Positions 7,599-14,377 of a DNA stretch of 22,880 nucleotides are shown piece after piece. Below the pieces are notes generated by a model, which ran no database searches, was not told the origin of the DNA, and was given only the letters and a program-made list of their open reading frames with translations. How positions within the stretch are numbered: the stretch's first letter is position 1; the number at the start of each line of letters is the position of its first letter. Where the stretch lies: positions 1 to 22,880 of the forward strand of contig DASZPL010000097.1 of assembly GCA_035550315.1 (NCBI GenBank), read 5' to 3'. The DNA comes from DASZPL01 sp035550315 (GTDB lineage: Bacteria; Actinomycetota; Actinomycetes; JAFAQI01). A program made the translations under genes and the position numbers.

Positions 7599-8534
7599 AT
7601 GTCAGAGCAAGCCGTCCGCAACGTGATCGTGGTCGGTTCGGGACCGGCGGGCTACACCGCCGCGCTCTACACCGCGCGCGCCAACCTGCAGCCGCTGCTG
7701 GTCGAAGGGGTGCAGTACGGCGGCGCCCTGATGAACACCACCGAAGTGGAAAACTTCCCCGGCTTCTCCGACGGCGTCATGGGCCCGGAACTGATGGACA
7801 TGATGCGCAAGCAGGCGGAACGGTTCGGCGCCGAGATTCTGACCGACGACGCCACCGAGCTCGACCTGACCGGCCCGGTCAAGAAGGTCGTGGTCGGCGG
7901 CGAGGAGTACTTCGCCCGAGCGGTGATCCTGGCGATGGGCTCGGCGTACCGCGAGCTTGGGCTGCCCAACGAAAAGCGGCTGTCGGGCCACGGCGTGTCC
8001 TGGTGCGCGACCTGCGATGGGTTCTTCTTCCGCGGTCAGCACATCGCCGTGGTCGGCGGTGGTGACTCGGCCGTCGAAGAGGCGACGTTCCTGACCCGGT
8101 TCGCCGAGAGCGTCACGCTGGTGCATCGCCGCGATGCGCTGCGCGCCTCCAAGATCATGGCCGACCGCGCCCATGGCAACCCGAAGATCAAGTTCGCCTG
8201 GAACTCCGTGGTCGAGGACGTGCTGGGCGAGGACAAGGTCAGCGGCATCGTGGTGCGCGACGTCACCACCGGCGAGACCCGGACGCTCGACGTCGGCGGG
8301 CTGTTCGTCGCGATCGGGCACGATCCGCGCAACGAACTGGTCCGCGGGCAGGTGGACCTCGATCCGGAGGGCTACGTCCTGGTGGACGCGCCCCGGACCC
8401 GGACCAACCTCGACGGCGTGTTCGCCTGTGGCGACCTGGTCGACCACACCTACCGGCAGGCGATCACGGCCGCCGGCACCGGTTGCGCCGCCGCGATCGA
8501 CGCGGAGCGCTACCTGGAAGAACTGTCGGCCTGA
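7599..8534 (+). CDS. trxB: Thioredoxin reductase (NADPH, FAD-dependent)
   Basis: A 311-residue low-molecular-weight thioredoxin reductase, which passes electrons from NADPH through FAD and a redox-active disulfide to thioredoxin in the cytoplasm. The FAD-binding GSGPAG is at 13-18, the catalytic CATC at 136-139 (in SWCATCDG), the NADPH-binding GGGDSA at 153-158, and the second FAD motif is CGDLVD near the C-terminus. Length and motif spacing match the bacterial family. The ATG at 7599 lies 5 bases after AGGAG (7589-7593), which fits better than the adjacent in-frame GTG at 7596. The next gene encodes its substrate thioredoxin. A SigR/SigH-type promoter lies directly upstream, so induction by thiol oxidation is likely. 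Confidence 0.97.
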   Translation: MSEQAVRNVIVVGSGPAGYTAALYTARANLQPLLVEGVQYGGALMNTTEVENFPGFSDGVMGPELMDMMRKQAERFGAEILTDDATELDLTGPVKKVVVGGEEYFARAVILAMGSAYRELGLPNEKRLSGHGVSWCATCDGFFFRGQHIAVVGGGDSAVEEATFLTRFAESVTLVHRRDALRASKIMADRAHGNPKIKFAWNSVVEDVLGEDKVSGIVVRDVTTGETRTLDVGGLFVAIGHDPRNELVRGQVDLDPEGYVLVDAPRTRTNLDGVFACGDLVDHTYRQAITAAGTGCAAAIDAERYLEELSA

Positions 8535-8551
8535 GCCGGGAAGATCCCGGC
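8535..8551 (+). other. Hairpin in the trxB-trxA spacer
   Basis: The bases right after the trxB stop form a perfect 7-bp inverted repeat: GCCGGGA (8535-8541), loop AGA, TCCCGGC (8545-8551). No T-run follows, so it is not a standard terminator. It could protect the 3' end of a trxB transcript or attenuate read-through into trxA. The structure is seen; the function is inferred. Confidence 0.45.
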
Positions 8552-8616
8552 TGACCCGATAGTTGACAACGACGAATCGCGACTGCGACGAGCCCGACTC
8601 GGCAAGGAGACCTTCG

Positions 8617-8943
8617 ATGGCTGGTGCCACCAAGACGGTGACCGACGCGACCTTTGACACCGACGTGCTGCAGAGCGACGTGCCGGTGCTGGTCGACTTC
8701 TGGGCGGAGTGGTGCGGGCCGTGCAAGATGGTCGCCCCGGTGCTCGAGGAGATCGCCGACGAGCACGCCGGCAAGCTCGTCGTCGCCAAACTCAACACCG
8801 ACGAGAACCCGCAGGTCACGCAGCGCTACCAGGTGATGTCGATCCCCACGATGTCGGTGTTCCGCGGCGGCGAGGTCGTCAAGAGCATCGTCGGCGCGAA
8901 GCCGAAGGCCGCGCTGCTGCGCGAGCTCGCCGACTACCTGTAA
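8617..8943 (+). CDS. trxA: Thioredoxin
   Basis: A 108-residue thioredoxin, the usual length. The active site WCGPC has its cysteines at positions 33 and 36, preceded by VLVDFWAEWC; the cis-proline loop follows in SIPTMSVF. It reduces disulfides in ribonucleotide reductase and other cytoplasmic proteins and is recycled by the adjacent TrxB. The ATG at 8617 is supported by AAGGAG at 8604-8609 (7-base spacer). The frame is open further upstream (ATG-less TTG at 8563), but without a ribosome-binding site and beyond the normal N-terminus. It lies 82 bp after trxB and is likely co-transcribed from the trxB promoter. Its last 10 bases overlap the end of the convergent acetyltransferase gene. The actinobacterial gene trxC of Mycobacterium is the positional equivalent. 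Confidence 0.97.
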   Translation: MAGATKTVTDATFDTDVLQSDVPVLVDFWAEWCGPCKMVAPVLEEIADEHAGKLVVAKLNTDENPQVTQRYQVMSIPTMSVFRGGEVVKSIVGAKPKAALLRELADYL

Positions 8944-9551
8944 GCCGCACCGACCGGCGTCACCGAGCCGAGCAGCCGTTCGATCGCGACTTCGACGTCC
9001 TCCCGCCAGGACGCCACCGACTTCAGGTCCAGCCGCAGCCGGGGGAACCTCGGGTGCGGCCGAACAGTCTTGAACCCGACGGAGAGCAGGAAGTCGGTCG
9101 GCAGCACACAGTGACCCAGCCCGGGCCACTGCGCGTCACCGAACGCCTCCAGCGCCCGCACGCCGCGCCGGCCGAGCTCTTTGACCACCGCCTGGGTGAG
9201 CACCCGGCCGAGGCCGGCCCGATCGAACTCCGGCAGCACGTGCGCGGTCATCAGCAAGGCGGCGTCCGGACTCACCGGCGACGTCGGGAACGCAACCGAG
9301 CGCGGCGCGTAGCTAGGTGGCGCAAACAGGATGTAACCGGCAGAAATCTCATCAACGTAGATCACCTTGCCGCAACTGCCCCATTCGAGCAGTACGCCGG
9401 ATAACCAGGCCTCTTTCTCCAGCCCGGTGTCGCCGGCCTCGTTCGCGCGGGCGCCGGTGACCGGGTCCAGCTCCCAGAACACGCATTGCCGGCACCGCGT
9501 CGGCAGGTCATCGAGGTTGTCGAGCGTGATGTTGGCCAGGCGTCGACTCAC
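8934..9551 (-). CDS. GNAT-family N-acetyltransferase (Rv3916c-like, parB-linked)
   Basis: The 205-residue protein opens with a signature typical of this actinobacterial oriC-linked family (LDDLPTRCRQCVFWELDPV, with Cys20 and Cys23). The GNAT core follows: LLMTAHVLPEFDRAGLGRVLTQAVVKELGRRGVRALEAFG, where the AGLGRVL loop corresponds to the acetyl-CoA pyrophosphate-binding motif A. The acetyl acceptor is unknown. The CxxC pair near the N-terminus might bind metal. I choose the GTG at 9551 because GAGG (9558-9561) precedes it by 6 bases; an ATG at 9620 in frame would overlap parB by 26 bases and lacks support. It lies 43 bp after parB and matches the place of Rv3916c in Mycobacterium. Its 3' end overlaps trxA by 10 bases. 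Confidence 0.85.
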   Translation of the reverse strand: MSRRLANITLDNLDDLPTRCRQCVFWELDPVTGARANEAGDTGLEKEAWLSGVLLEWGSCGKVIYVDEISAGYILFAPPSYAPRSVAFPTSPVSPDAALLMTAHVLPEFDRAGLGRVLTQAVVKELGRRGVRALEAFGDAQWPGLGHCVLPTDFLLSVGFKTVRPHPRFPRLRLDLKSVASWREDVEVAIERLLGSVTPVGAAYR

Positions 9552-9594
9552 GACCGACCTCGCTAGCGCCGCGGGGAAGTAAGACAGTCGGAGG

Positions 9595-10518
9595 TTACTC
9601 CGCCGAGTCCGGCTCGTCATTCGGCAGCTGATCGACTAACGATGGCGCCAAAATCGCGACGATCCGCCGGAGATCGCCTATCGACCCGAACTGGACGGTT
9701 AGCCGCCCGCGCCGCTGACCGACGTCCACGGTCACCCGGGTCTCCAGCAGGTCCGACAACTGGTCCTGCAACCGGGCCAGCGCCGGTGCCCGTGGCGGGC
9801 GGCGAGCGGCGCGGCGAGCAGGGGGCTCTGACCCGCCGCTGGCGACCAGCTCTTCGGTCGCCCGCACGGACAGTCCCTCGGCCACGATGCGGGCCGCCGT
9901 CCGATCTTGCGCCTCCGCGTCCGGTAAAGCCAGTAACGCGCGGGCGTGTCCCGCACTTATTACGCCGGCAGCGACGCGGCGTTGCACCCCCGGTGGCAGG
10001 CCGAGCAGCCGGATCGTGTTGCTGACCTGGGAGCGGGAGCGGCCGATCCGGGCGGCCAGCTGGTCGTGCGTGATGTCGAACTCGGCCAGCAGCTGCTGGT
10101 AGGCGGCCGCTTCCTCCAGCGGGTTCAATGCTTGACGATGCAAGTTTTCGAGCAGGGCGTCGCGCAACATCTCGGTGTCGTCGGTCTCGCGCACGATCGC
10201 CGGCACGGTCTGCAGCCCGGCTTCCCGGCCGGCCCGCCAGCGCCGCTCGCCCATCACGAGCTGGTAGCGGCCGGAGCCGAGCGGGCGGACCACGACCGGT
10301 TGCAGCACGCCGACCTCGCGGATGCTCGCCACCAGCTCGGCGAGCGCGTCGGGGTCGAAATCCTCTCGCGGCTGCCGCGGATTCGGCTCGATGCTCTCGA
10401 TCGGCAGCTCGGCAAACCGCGCCCCGATGTCGGAGCCGGCGTCATCGGGCCCGGCCGGCGCGGCCGAAGGAATCAGTGCCCCGAGCCCGCGACCCAGCCC
10501 GCCACGTCGAGTGCTCAT
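9595..10518 (-). CDS. parB: Chromosome partitioning protein ParB
   Basis: A 307-residue ParB/Spo0J protein, a CTP-dependent DNA clamp that loads at parS and helps segregate the origin. The N-terminus MSTRRGGLGRGLGALIP is the characteristic segment that touches ParA. The CTPase motif GERRWRA lies at 90-96, the second conserved box ENLHRQALNPLEEA at 124-137, and the parS-reading helix-turn-helix at about 151-171 (DQLAARIGRSRSQVSNTIRL). The last 60 residues are the dimerisation domain. The start ATG lies 10 bases after the parA stop and lacks its own close Shine-Dalgarno sequence. The nearest AGGAGG (10540-10545) is 21 bases away and better placed for a five-codon reading frame that ends on the parB ATG. 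Two parS sites lie nearby within parA. Confidence 0.97.
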   Translation of the reverse strand: MSTRRGGLGRGLGALIPSAAPAGPDDAGSDIGARFAELPIESIEPNPRQPREDFDPDALAELVASIREVGVLQPVVVRPLGSGRYQLVMGERRWRAGREAGLQTVPAIVRETDDTEMLRDALLENLHRQALNPLEEAAAYQQLLAEFDITHDQLAARIGRSRSQVSNTIRLLGLPPGVQRRVAAGVISAGHARALLALPDAEAQDRTAARIVAEGLSVRATEELVASGGSEPPARRAARRPPRAPALARLQDQLSDLLETRVTVDVGQRRGRLTVQFGSIGDLRRIVAILAPSLVDQLPNDEPDSAE

Positions 10519-10532
10519 CGCTGCGCCGTCAT
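10515..10532 (-). CDS. Possible five-codon coupling minicistron (MTAQR) between parA and parB
   Basis: On the minus strand, AGGAGG (10545-10540) is followed after 7 bases by ATG (10532-10530), four further codons and TGA (10517-10515). The ATG overlaps the parA stop in ATGA, and the minicistron stop overlaps the parB ATG in a second ATGA. That would let ribosomes finishing parA, or loading at AGGAGG, re-initiate at parB. The reading frame is seen; its translation is inference, and it may simply be that the strong site serves parB poorly. Confidence 0.35.
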   Translation of the reverse strand: MTAQR

Positions 10533-11506
10533 CTCGCGACCTCCTGGGTCAGATCCTGTTGCACGATCTCGTGCGCGACCGCCGCGTAGGCCCGGGCGCC
10601 CCGCGAGCCGGGATCGAAACTGATCACCGGCTGACCGAAGCCCGGCGCCTCGGAGACCCGCACGCTGCGGGGCACGATGGTGTCGACCACCAGTGGGCCG
10701 AAGTGCCCGCGCACCTCGGCGACCACCTGGTCGGCCAGCCGGGTCCGCCCGTCGTACATCGTCAGCACGATCGTGGAGACCCGCAACCGCGGGTTCAACT
10801 CCGCTTTGACCAGGTCGATATTGGCCAGCAGCTGGCTGAGCCCTTCCAGCGCGTAGAACTCGCACTGGATCGGGATCATCACCTCCGCGGCGCCGACCAT
10901 CGCGTTCAGCGTCAGCAGCCCGAGCGAGGGCGGGCAGTCCAGGAACACGTAGTCGAATCGATCGTCGAGGGCCTCGATGGCGCGGCGCAGCCGGAACTCG
11001 CGGGCGACCACCGAGACCAGCTCGATCTCGGCGCCGGCCAAATCGATGGTGGCCGGCACGCAGCACAGGCCCGGCAGCCCGTCGACCTCGACTGCTACGT
11101 CGGTCAGCGGCCGGCCCTCCACCAGCACGTCGTAGCTCGACGGCGCGCCGGACTGGTGCGGGACGTCGAAGGCGGTCGACGCGTTGCCCTGCGGATCCAG
11201 GTCGATGACGAGCACCCGCAGGCCGTGCTGGCTCATCGCCGCCGCGACGTTGACCGCGGTCGTGGTCTTCCCGACGCCACCCTTCTGGTTCGCGGTGGTG
11301 ATGATCCGGCGGCTTGCCGGGCGGGGCCACGGTTCGCCGGGCGCCGCCGGACGCGGCTGGCGGGTCGCGGCCGACGTCGCGGTTTCACGTGAAACGTTCG
11401 CCTCAGTCGCCGGCGCGCCGTTGCTGGTTTCACGTGAAACCGGCTCCGGCCAGCCCAGCGCGCTGGGTCTCCGGTCCTCCTGCGTTCCGCGCTCGGCGGC
11501 GGTCAC
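10529..11506 (-). CDS. parA: Chromosome partitioning ATPase ParA (Soj) with parS-bearing N-terminal extension
   Basis: A 325-residue deviant-Walker ATPase that binds DNA non-specifically in its ATP form and moves ParB-parS complexes. The deviant Walker A is KGGVGKT (75-81), followed by VLVIDLDPQGNAST and the Walker B-like segment YVFLDCPPSLG. The start is the GTG at 11506, with GGGAGG 7 bases upstream and its first bases overlapping the rsmG stop as GTGA; the frame's ATG at 11539 has no such support. The first 65 residues are a Pro/Ala-rich, probably disordered extension. In it the peptide VSRET occurs twice (23-27 and 38-42) because both copies are encoded by a perfect parS palindrome. The parB gene follows directly. 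Confidence 0.96.
   Translation of the reverse strand: MTAAERGTQEDRRPSALGWPEPVSRETSNGAPATEANVSRETATSAATRQPRPAAPGEPWPRPASRRIITTANQKGGVGKTTTAVNVAAAMSQHGLRVLVIDLDPQGNASTAFDVPHQSGAPSSYDVLVEGRPLTDVAVEVDGLPGLCCVPATIDLAGAEIELVSVVAREFRLRRAIEALDDRFDYVFLDCPPSLGLLTLNAMVGAAEVMIPIQCEFYALEGLSQLLANIDLVKAELNPRLRVSTIVLTMYDGRTRLADQVVAEVRGHFGPLVVDTIVPRSVRVSEAPGFGQPVISFDPGSRGARAYAAVAHEIVQQDLTQEVAR
11382..11395. promoter_or_regulatory. parS site 1 (ParB-binding palindrome)
   Basis: The 14-bp palindrome GTTTCACGTGAAAC is the core of the conserved bacterial parS consensus (TGTTTCACGTGAAACA); the outer bases here are G and G. It lies within the parA coding sequence and on the minus strand encodes VSRET at residues 38-42. 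ParB is expected to nucleate here. Confidence 0.92.
11427..11440. promoter_or_regulatory. parS site 2 (ParB-binding palindrome)
   Basis: A second perfect copy of GTTTCACGTGAAAC, 45 bp from the first and so in the same reading frame (15 codons) and close to four helical turns away. It encodes VSRET at ParA residues 23-27. Confidence 0.92.
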
Positions 11507-12135
11507 CGCATCGCCTCCCTCTGCTGCCGAGCATGCCACGTCACCCGTACGACGGTCGCCGGACCGGCCGCGCCGACGAGCGTCAGCACCTCCGCCCGGG
11601 ACCGCCAGCGCGGCGGCAGGGCCGCGATCTCCTTCGCCGCGCTGACACCCTTCAGTGCCAACAGCTCGCCGCCGGGCCGCAAGAGCGGCTCGGCCAGCTC
11701 GAGCAGCCCGGCCAGCGGTTTCACCGCCCGCGCAACCACAACATCAGCCGGCGCGGTCGCGCCCGGCCGTGCCCGGTCGTGGCACACCGCCACCTGGTCA
11801 CCTAAATGAAGTGAGTCGATGCACTCGGTCAAGAATTGGACCCGCCGCGCCATCGGCTCGAGCAGCACTATCGACAGGTCCGGCCGGGCGATCGTCAGCG
11901 GTATCCCGGGCAGGCCGGCGCCGGACCCCAGGTCGATGACGCTCGCGCCGCGGCCGACCAGGTCGGCCAAAGCGGCCGAGTTCAGCAGGTGCCGGTCCCA
12001 GACCCGGGCGGCCTCCCGCGGGCCGAGCAGGCCGCGCTCGATGCCCGCCGTGACCAGCAGCTCGGCGTACCGCTCGGCCAGCGGCAGCCGCTCGCCGAAC
12101 ACGGCCGCGCGGCGATCCAGGCCCGCCGGGTCCAC
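11503..12135 (-). CDS. rsmG: 16S rRNA (guanine(527)-N(7))-methyltransferase RsmG (GidB)
   Basis: This S-adenosylmethionine-dependent enzyme makes m7G at 16S rRNA position 527; its loss gives low-level streptomycin resistance in several bacteria. From the GTG at 12135 the product has 210 residues, close to the usual 207-240. It contains the family's RVWDRHLLNS motif, the SAM-binding VIDLGSGAGLPGIPL, LLEPMARRVQFL, and the late motif VVVARAVKPLAGLLELAEPLLRPGG. An in-frame TTG at 12243 would add 36 residues lying inside jag, with no family resemblance, so I reject it. No strong Shine-Dalgarno sequence precedes 12135, leaving the exact start uncertain. It lies 40 bp after jag, and its stop overlaps the parA GTG by 4 bases, as in the usual rsmG-parA-parB order. 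Confidence 0.93.
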   Translation of the reverse strand: MDPAGLDRRAAVFGERLPLAERYAELLVTAGIERGLLGPREAARVWDRHLLNSAALADLVGRGASVIDLGSGAGLPGIPLTIARPDLSIVLLEPMARRVQFLTECIDSLHLGDQVAVCHDRARPGATAPADVVVARAVKPLAGLLELAEPLLRPGGELLALKGVSAAKEIAALPPRWRSRAEVLTLVGAAGPATVVRVTWHARQQREAMR

Positions 12136-12175
12136 TACCGCGGGCGGTGACGAGCCGACCGGCCGGTCACCGGTG

Positions 12176-12709
12176 TCACAGCTTGCGAACGACGACCCGG
12201 CGCTGCGGCTCTTCGCCTTCGGACTCGCTCGCCACCCCGTCAACCGTGGCGACGGCGTCGTGCACGACCTTGCGCTCGAACGGCGTCATCGGGTCGAGCG
12301 ACTCGGCCTCCCCGGTCGCCGCAACCCGCTCTGCAGCCTCGCGGCCGAGCGTCGCCAACTCCGCCCGGCGGGCCGCACGGTAACCGCCGACGTCGAGCAT
12401 CAGCCGGCTGCGGGCGCCGGTCTCCCGCTGCACGGCGAGCCGGGCGAGCTCCTGCAGCGCCTCCAGGGTCGCGCCCTCGCGGCCGACCAGCTGTTGCAGC
12501 TCAGCGCCGATGATCGAGACCGCCGCGCGGTCACCTTCGATCCCGATGTCGATGTCGCCGTCGAGATCGGCGATGTCGAGCAGGCCTTCGAGGTAGTCGG
12601 CGGCGACGTCGCCTTCGCGCTCGAGCTGCGCGGTCCGGTCGCCGGCGGATGCCGGCTCGGCCGCCGGTGCCTGGTCCGCGACCTGCTCGTCACTGGGCGA
12701 GCTGGTCAT
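12176..12709 (-). CDS. jag: Jag/KhpB-like RNA-binding protein (KH and R3H domains)
   Basis: A 177-residue SpoIIIJ-associated protein. An acidic N-terminus precedes a KH-type domain with the loop GREGATLEALQELARLAVQR (about 75-95), followed by an R3H domain containing MTPFERKVVHDAV (about 143-155) and a short C-terminal tail (EEPQRRVVVRKL). The family binds RNA, and in several Gram-positive bacteria (as KhpB/EloR) it influences cell elongation and division; the gene is nearly always next to yidC. The ATG overlaps the yidC stop in ATGA (12706-12709). The N-terminal Jag_N domain of Firmicutes is missing, as is usual in actinobacteria. Confidence 0.93.
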   Translation of the reverse strand: MTSSPSDEQVADQAPAAEPASAGDRTAQLEREGDVAADYLEGLLDIADLDGDIDIGIEGDRAAVSIIGAELQQLVGREGATLEALQELARLAVQRETGARSRLMLDVGGYRAARRAELATLGREAAERVAATGEAESLDPMTPFERKVVHDAVATVDGVASESEGEEPQRRVVVRKL

Positions 12710-13815
12710 CTGCGGCCTCGCTTCTTCCGCTTCTTCGAGCGGTTGTTCGGGCGGCGGGCGGCCGCGGGGCGGGCCGCCGTCGGCAGCATCGCGCCACCTG
12801 GGGGCAGCACGATGTCCTGACCGGCTGGCCGCACGCCGCCGCCGTTGCTGCTGGCCTGGCCGTCGGCCGGCGGTGTGGCCGGTGGGGCGGCCGGCGGCGC
12901 CGGTGCCGGAGCGCCGGCAGGCGTGGTCTGGGCGGGCGCCTTTGCCTTGACCTGCTGGCTCGGCTTGGCGCCGGGCGCCGGGCCGGCCGGCGTGGGCGCA
13001 GCGGCCGCCGCTGCAGGCGCCGCCTCCATCCGCCGGATCACGATCAGCTGCTGGCCCATGCTCCACAGGTTCGAGGTGAGCCAGTAGAGCAGCACGCCGA
13101 CCGGGAACCGGTAGCCGTAGATCAGGAAGAACAGCGGGAAGACGTAGAGCAGGACCTTCTGCTGGGTCGCGATCTCGGTGGTGCCGTTCGCGGCGTTGCG
13201 GGCCATCAACTGCCGCTGGGTGATGAACGTGGTGACCACCATCACGATGGTCAGTACGCCGCAGAACACCTTCGTCGAGGTGCTCGAGGCGTGCAGCAGC
13301 GCCAGCGTGTGCGACGAGGAGTTGAACGCCGACGCGATCGGGACCCCGAAGATCTTGGCGTGCGCCGCCTGGGCGATCAGGTCGTGCGGGAAGATGCTGT
13401 AGCTCACGCCGCCGACGGCGTTGAAGTGGCCGTGACTGTCCGGCTTGATGCTGTCGAGCACGTGCCAGAGCGCGATGAAGATCGGGATCTGCAGGATCAG
13501 CGGCAGGCAGCCGGCCAGCGGATTGACTCCGGCTTCGCGCCAGAGCTTCATCATCTCCTGGTTCAGCCGCTCTTTGTCGTTCTTGTACTTCGCCTGCAGC
13601 GCCTTCATCTGCGGCTGCAGCACCTGCATCGCCCGCTGGCTGCGGATCTGCTTGACGAACAGCGGGAACAGCACCAGCCGCATCGCGATCGTCAGCAAGA
13701 TGATCGAGACCGCCCACGACCAGCCGCTGGATGCGCCGAAGATGTGCGCCATCCCTGAGTGGATGTGCACGACCAGCCAGGCGACCGCCTCGTAGAGCGG
13801 GTTGAGGAAGCTCAT
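12706..13815 (-). CDS. yidC: Membrane protein insertase YidC
   Basis: A 369-residue Oxa1/YidC/Alb3 insertase that places proteins into the cytoplasmic membrane alone or with SecYEG. The first helix (EAVAWLVVHIHSGMAHIFG) is followed by the conserved core: helix SGWSWAVSIILLTIAMRLVLFPL with the Arg that lines the hydrophilic groove, the helical hairpin KQIRSQRAMQVLQP, then NPLAGCLPLILQIPIFIALWHVL and two more helices ending in FPVGVLLYWLTSNLW. Five membrane segments are expected. The last 110 residues are Ala/Pro/Gly-rich and end in a very basic tail (NNRSKKRKKRGRR), probably ribosome- or rRNA-binding. No lipobox is seen. The gene overlaps yidD upstream and jag downstream by 4 bases each. Confidence 0.97.
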   Translation of the reverse strand: MSFLNPLYEAVAWLVVHIHSGMAHIFGASSGWSWAVSIILLTIAMRLVLFPLFVKQIRSQRAMQVLQPQMKALQAKYKNDKERLNQEMMKLWREAGVNPLAGCLPLILQIPIFIALWHVLDSIKPDSHGHFNAVGGVSYSIFPHDLIAQAAHAKIFGVPIASAFNSSSHTLALLHASSTSTKVFCGVLTIVMVVTTFITQRQLMARNAANGTTEIATQQKVLLYVFPLFFLIYGYRFPVGVLLYWLTSNLWSMGQQLIVIRRMEAAPAAAAAAPTPAGPAPGAKPSQQVKAKAPAQTTPAGAPAPAPPAAPPATPPADGQASSNGGGVRPAGQDIVLPPGGAMLPTAARPAAARRPNNRSKKRKKRGRR

Positions 13816-14039
13816 CGGTGCGCCGCCTCAGGGACCACCGGGTCGTAGCCGCCCGGGTTGAACGGGTGACACCGCACTACCCGACGGATCGTGAGCCAGC
13901 CGCCGCGGGCCACGCCGAAGCGCTCGATGGCCTCCGCGGCGTACGCACTGCAACTCGGCGCGAACCGGCAGCGCGGGCCGAGGAACGGGCTGACCAGCCT
14001 GCGGTAGCCGGTGATCAGCGCGACCAGCACCCGGCTCAT
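13812..14039 (-). CDS. yidD: Membrane protein insertion efficiency factor YidD
   Basis: A 75-residue protein with the complete family signature: LITGYRRLVSPFLGPRCRFAPSCSAYAAEAIERFG, then GGWLTIRRVVRCHPFNPGGYDPVV. The three conserved cysteines (PRCRF, PSCSAY, VRCHPF) are present. It sits at the inner face of the membrane through an amphipathic N-terminal helix and assists YidC-dependent insertion. The ATG at 14039 overlaps the rnpA stop in ATGA and the TGA overlaps the yidC ATG in another ATGA, so it is probably translated by coupling on both sides. Confidence 0.96.
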   Translation of the reverse strand: MSRVLVALITGYRRLVSPFLGPRCRFAPSCSAYAAEAIERFGVARGGWLTIRRVVRCHPFNPGGYDPVVPEAAHR

Positions 14040-14374
14040 GGAGCCACCAGCCGATCCAGTGCGCCGTCGAGCGCGGCGGCGAGGCCCGGGCTCGGGCGGC
14101 CGGCCGCCGACGGCCGGGCCCGCACGACCAGGCAGCTGCCCGCGGCGAGGCGCGGCAGTTGGCCAGCGCAGAGGTGGCGCAACTGCCGGCGAACCCGGTT
14201 GCGGGTGACCGCCGGGCCGACCGCCCGGCTGACGACGAAACCGACACGCGCCGGAGCGGTGGTGCCGTCGTTGTGCAGGTGAAGGACCAGGCCGTCGACC
14301 GCGGCGGCGCGGCCGCGGCGGACGGTCGCGTCGAACTGCGCCGCGCGACGCAGCCGGCGAGCCGCAGGCAACAA
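14036..14374 (-). CDS. rnpA: Ribonuclease P protein component
   Basis: A 112-residue basic protein, the protein subunit that helps RNase P RNA bind pre-tRNA and process its 5' end. The N-terminus MLPAARRLRRAAQFDATVRRGRAA is typical of the actinobacterial family, and the conserved RNR motif is in AVTRNRVRRQLRHL. The start is TTG at 14374, followed by a second TTG that supplies the conserved Leu2; no ATG or GTG fits. It begins 3 bases after the rpmH stop, so its initiation probably depends on rpmH translation, and it overlaps yidD by 4 bases. Confidence 0.94.
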   Translation of the reverse strand: MLPAARRLRRAAQFDATVRRGRAAAVDGLVLHLHNDGTTAPARVGFVVSRAVGPAVTRNRVRRQLRHLCAGQLPRLAAGSCLVVRARPSAAGRPSPGLAAALDGALDRLVAP

Positions 14375-14377
14375 CGA

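Noticed and set aside
8563..8592. TTGACA as a complete housekeeping promoter for trxA
   Set aside because: No TANNNT-like -10 lies 16-19 bases downstream; the -35 alone is not enough to call a promoter.
9552..9620. Longer acetyltransferase beginning at ATG 9620
   Set aside because: It would overlap parB by 26 bases with no ribosome-binding site; GTG 9551 has GAGG at good spacing and precedes the conserved N-terminus.
12136..12243. N-terminal extension of RsmG from TTG 12243
   Set aside because: The added 36 residues lie largely inside jag in another frame and do not resemble the family, which starts near GTG 12135.
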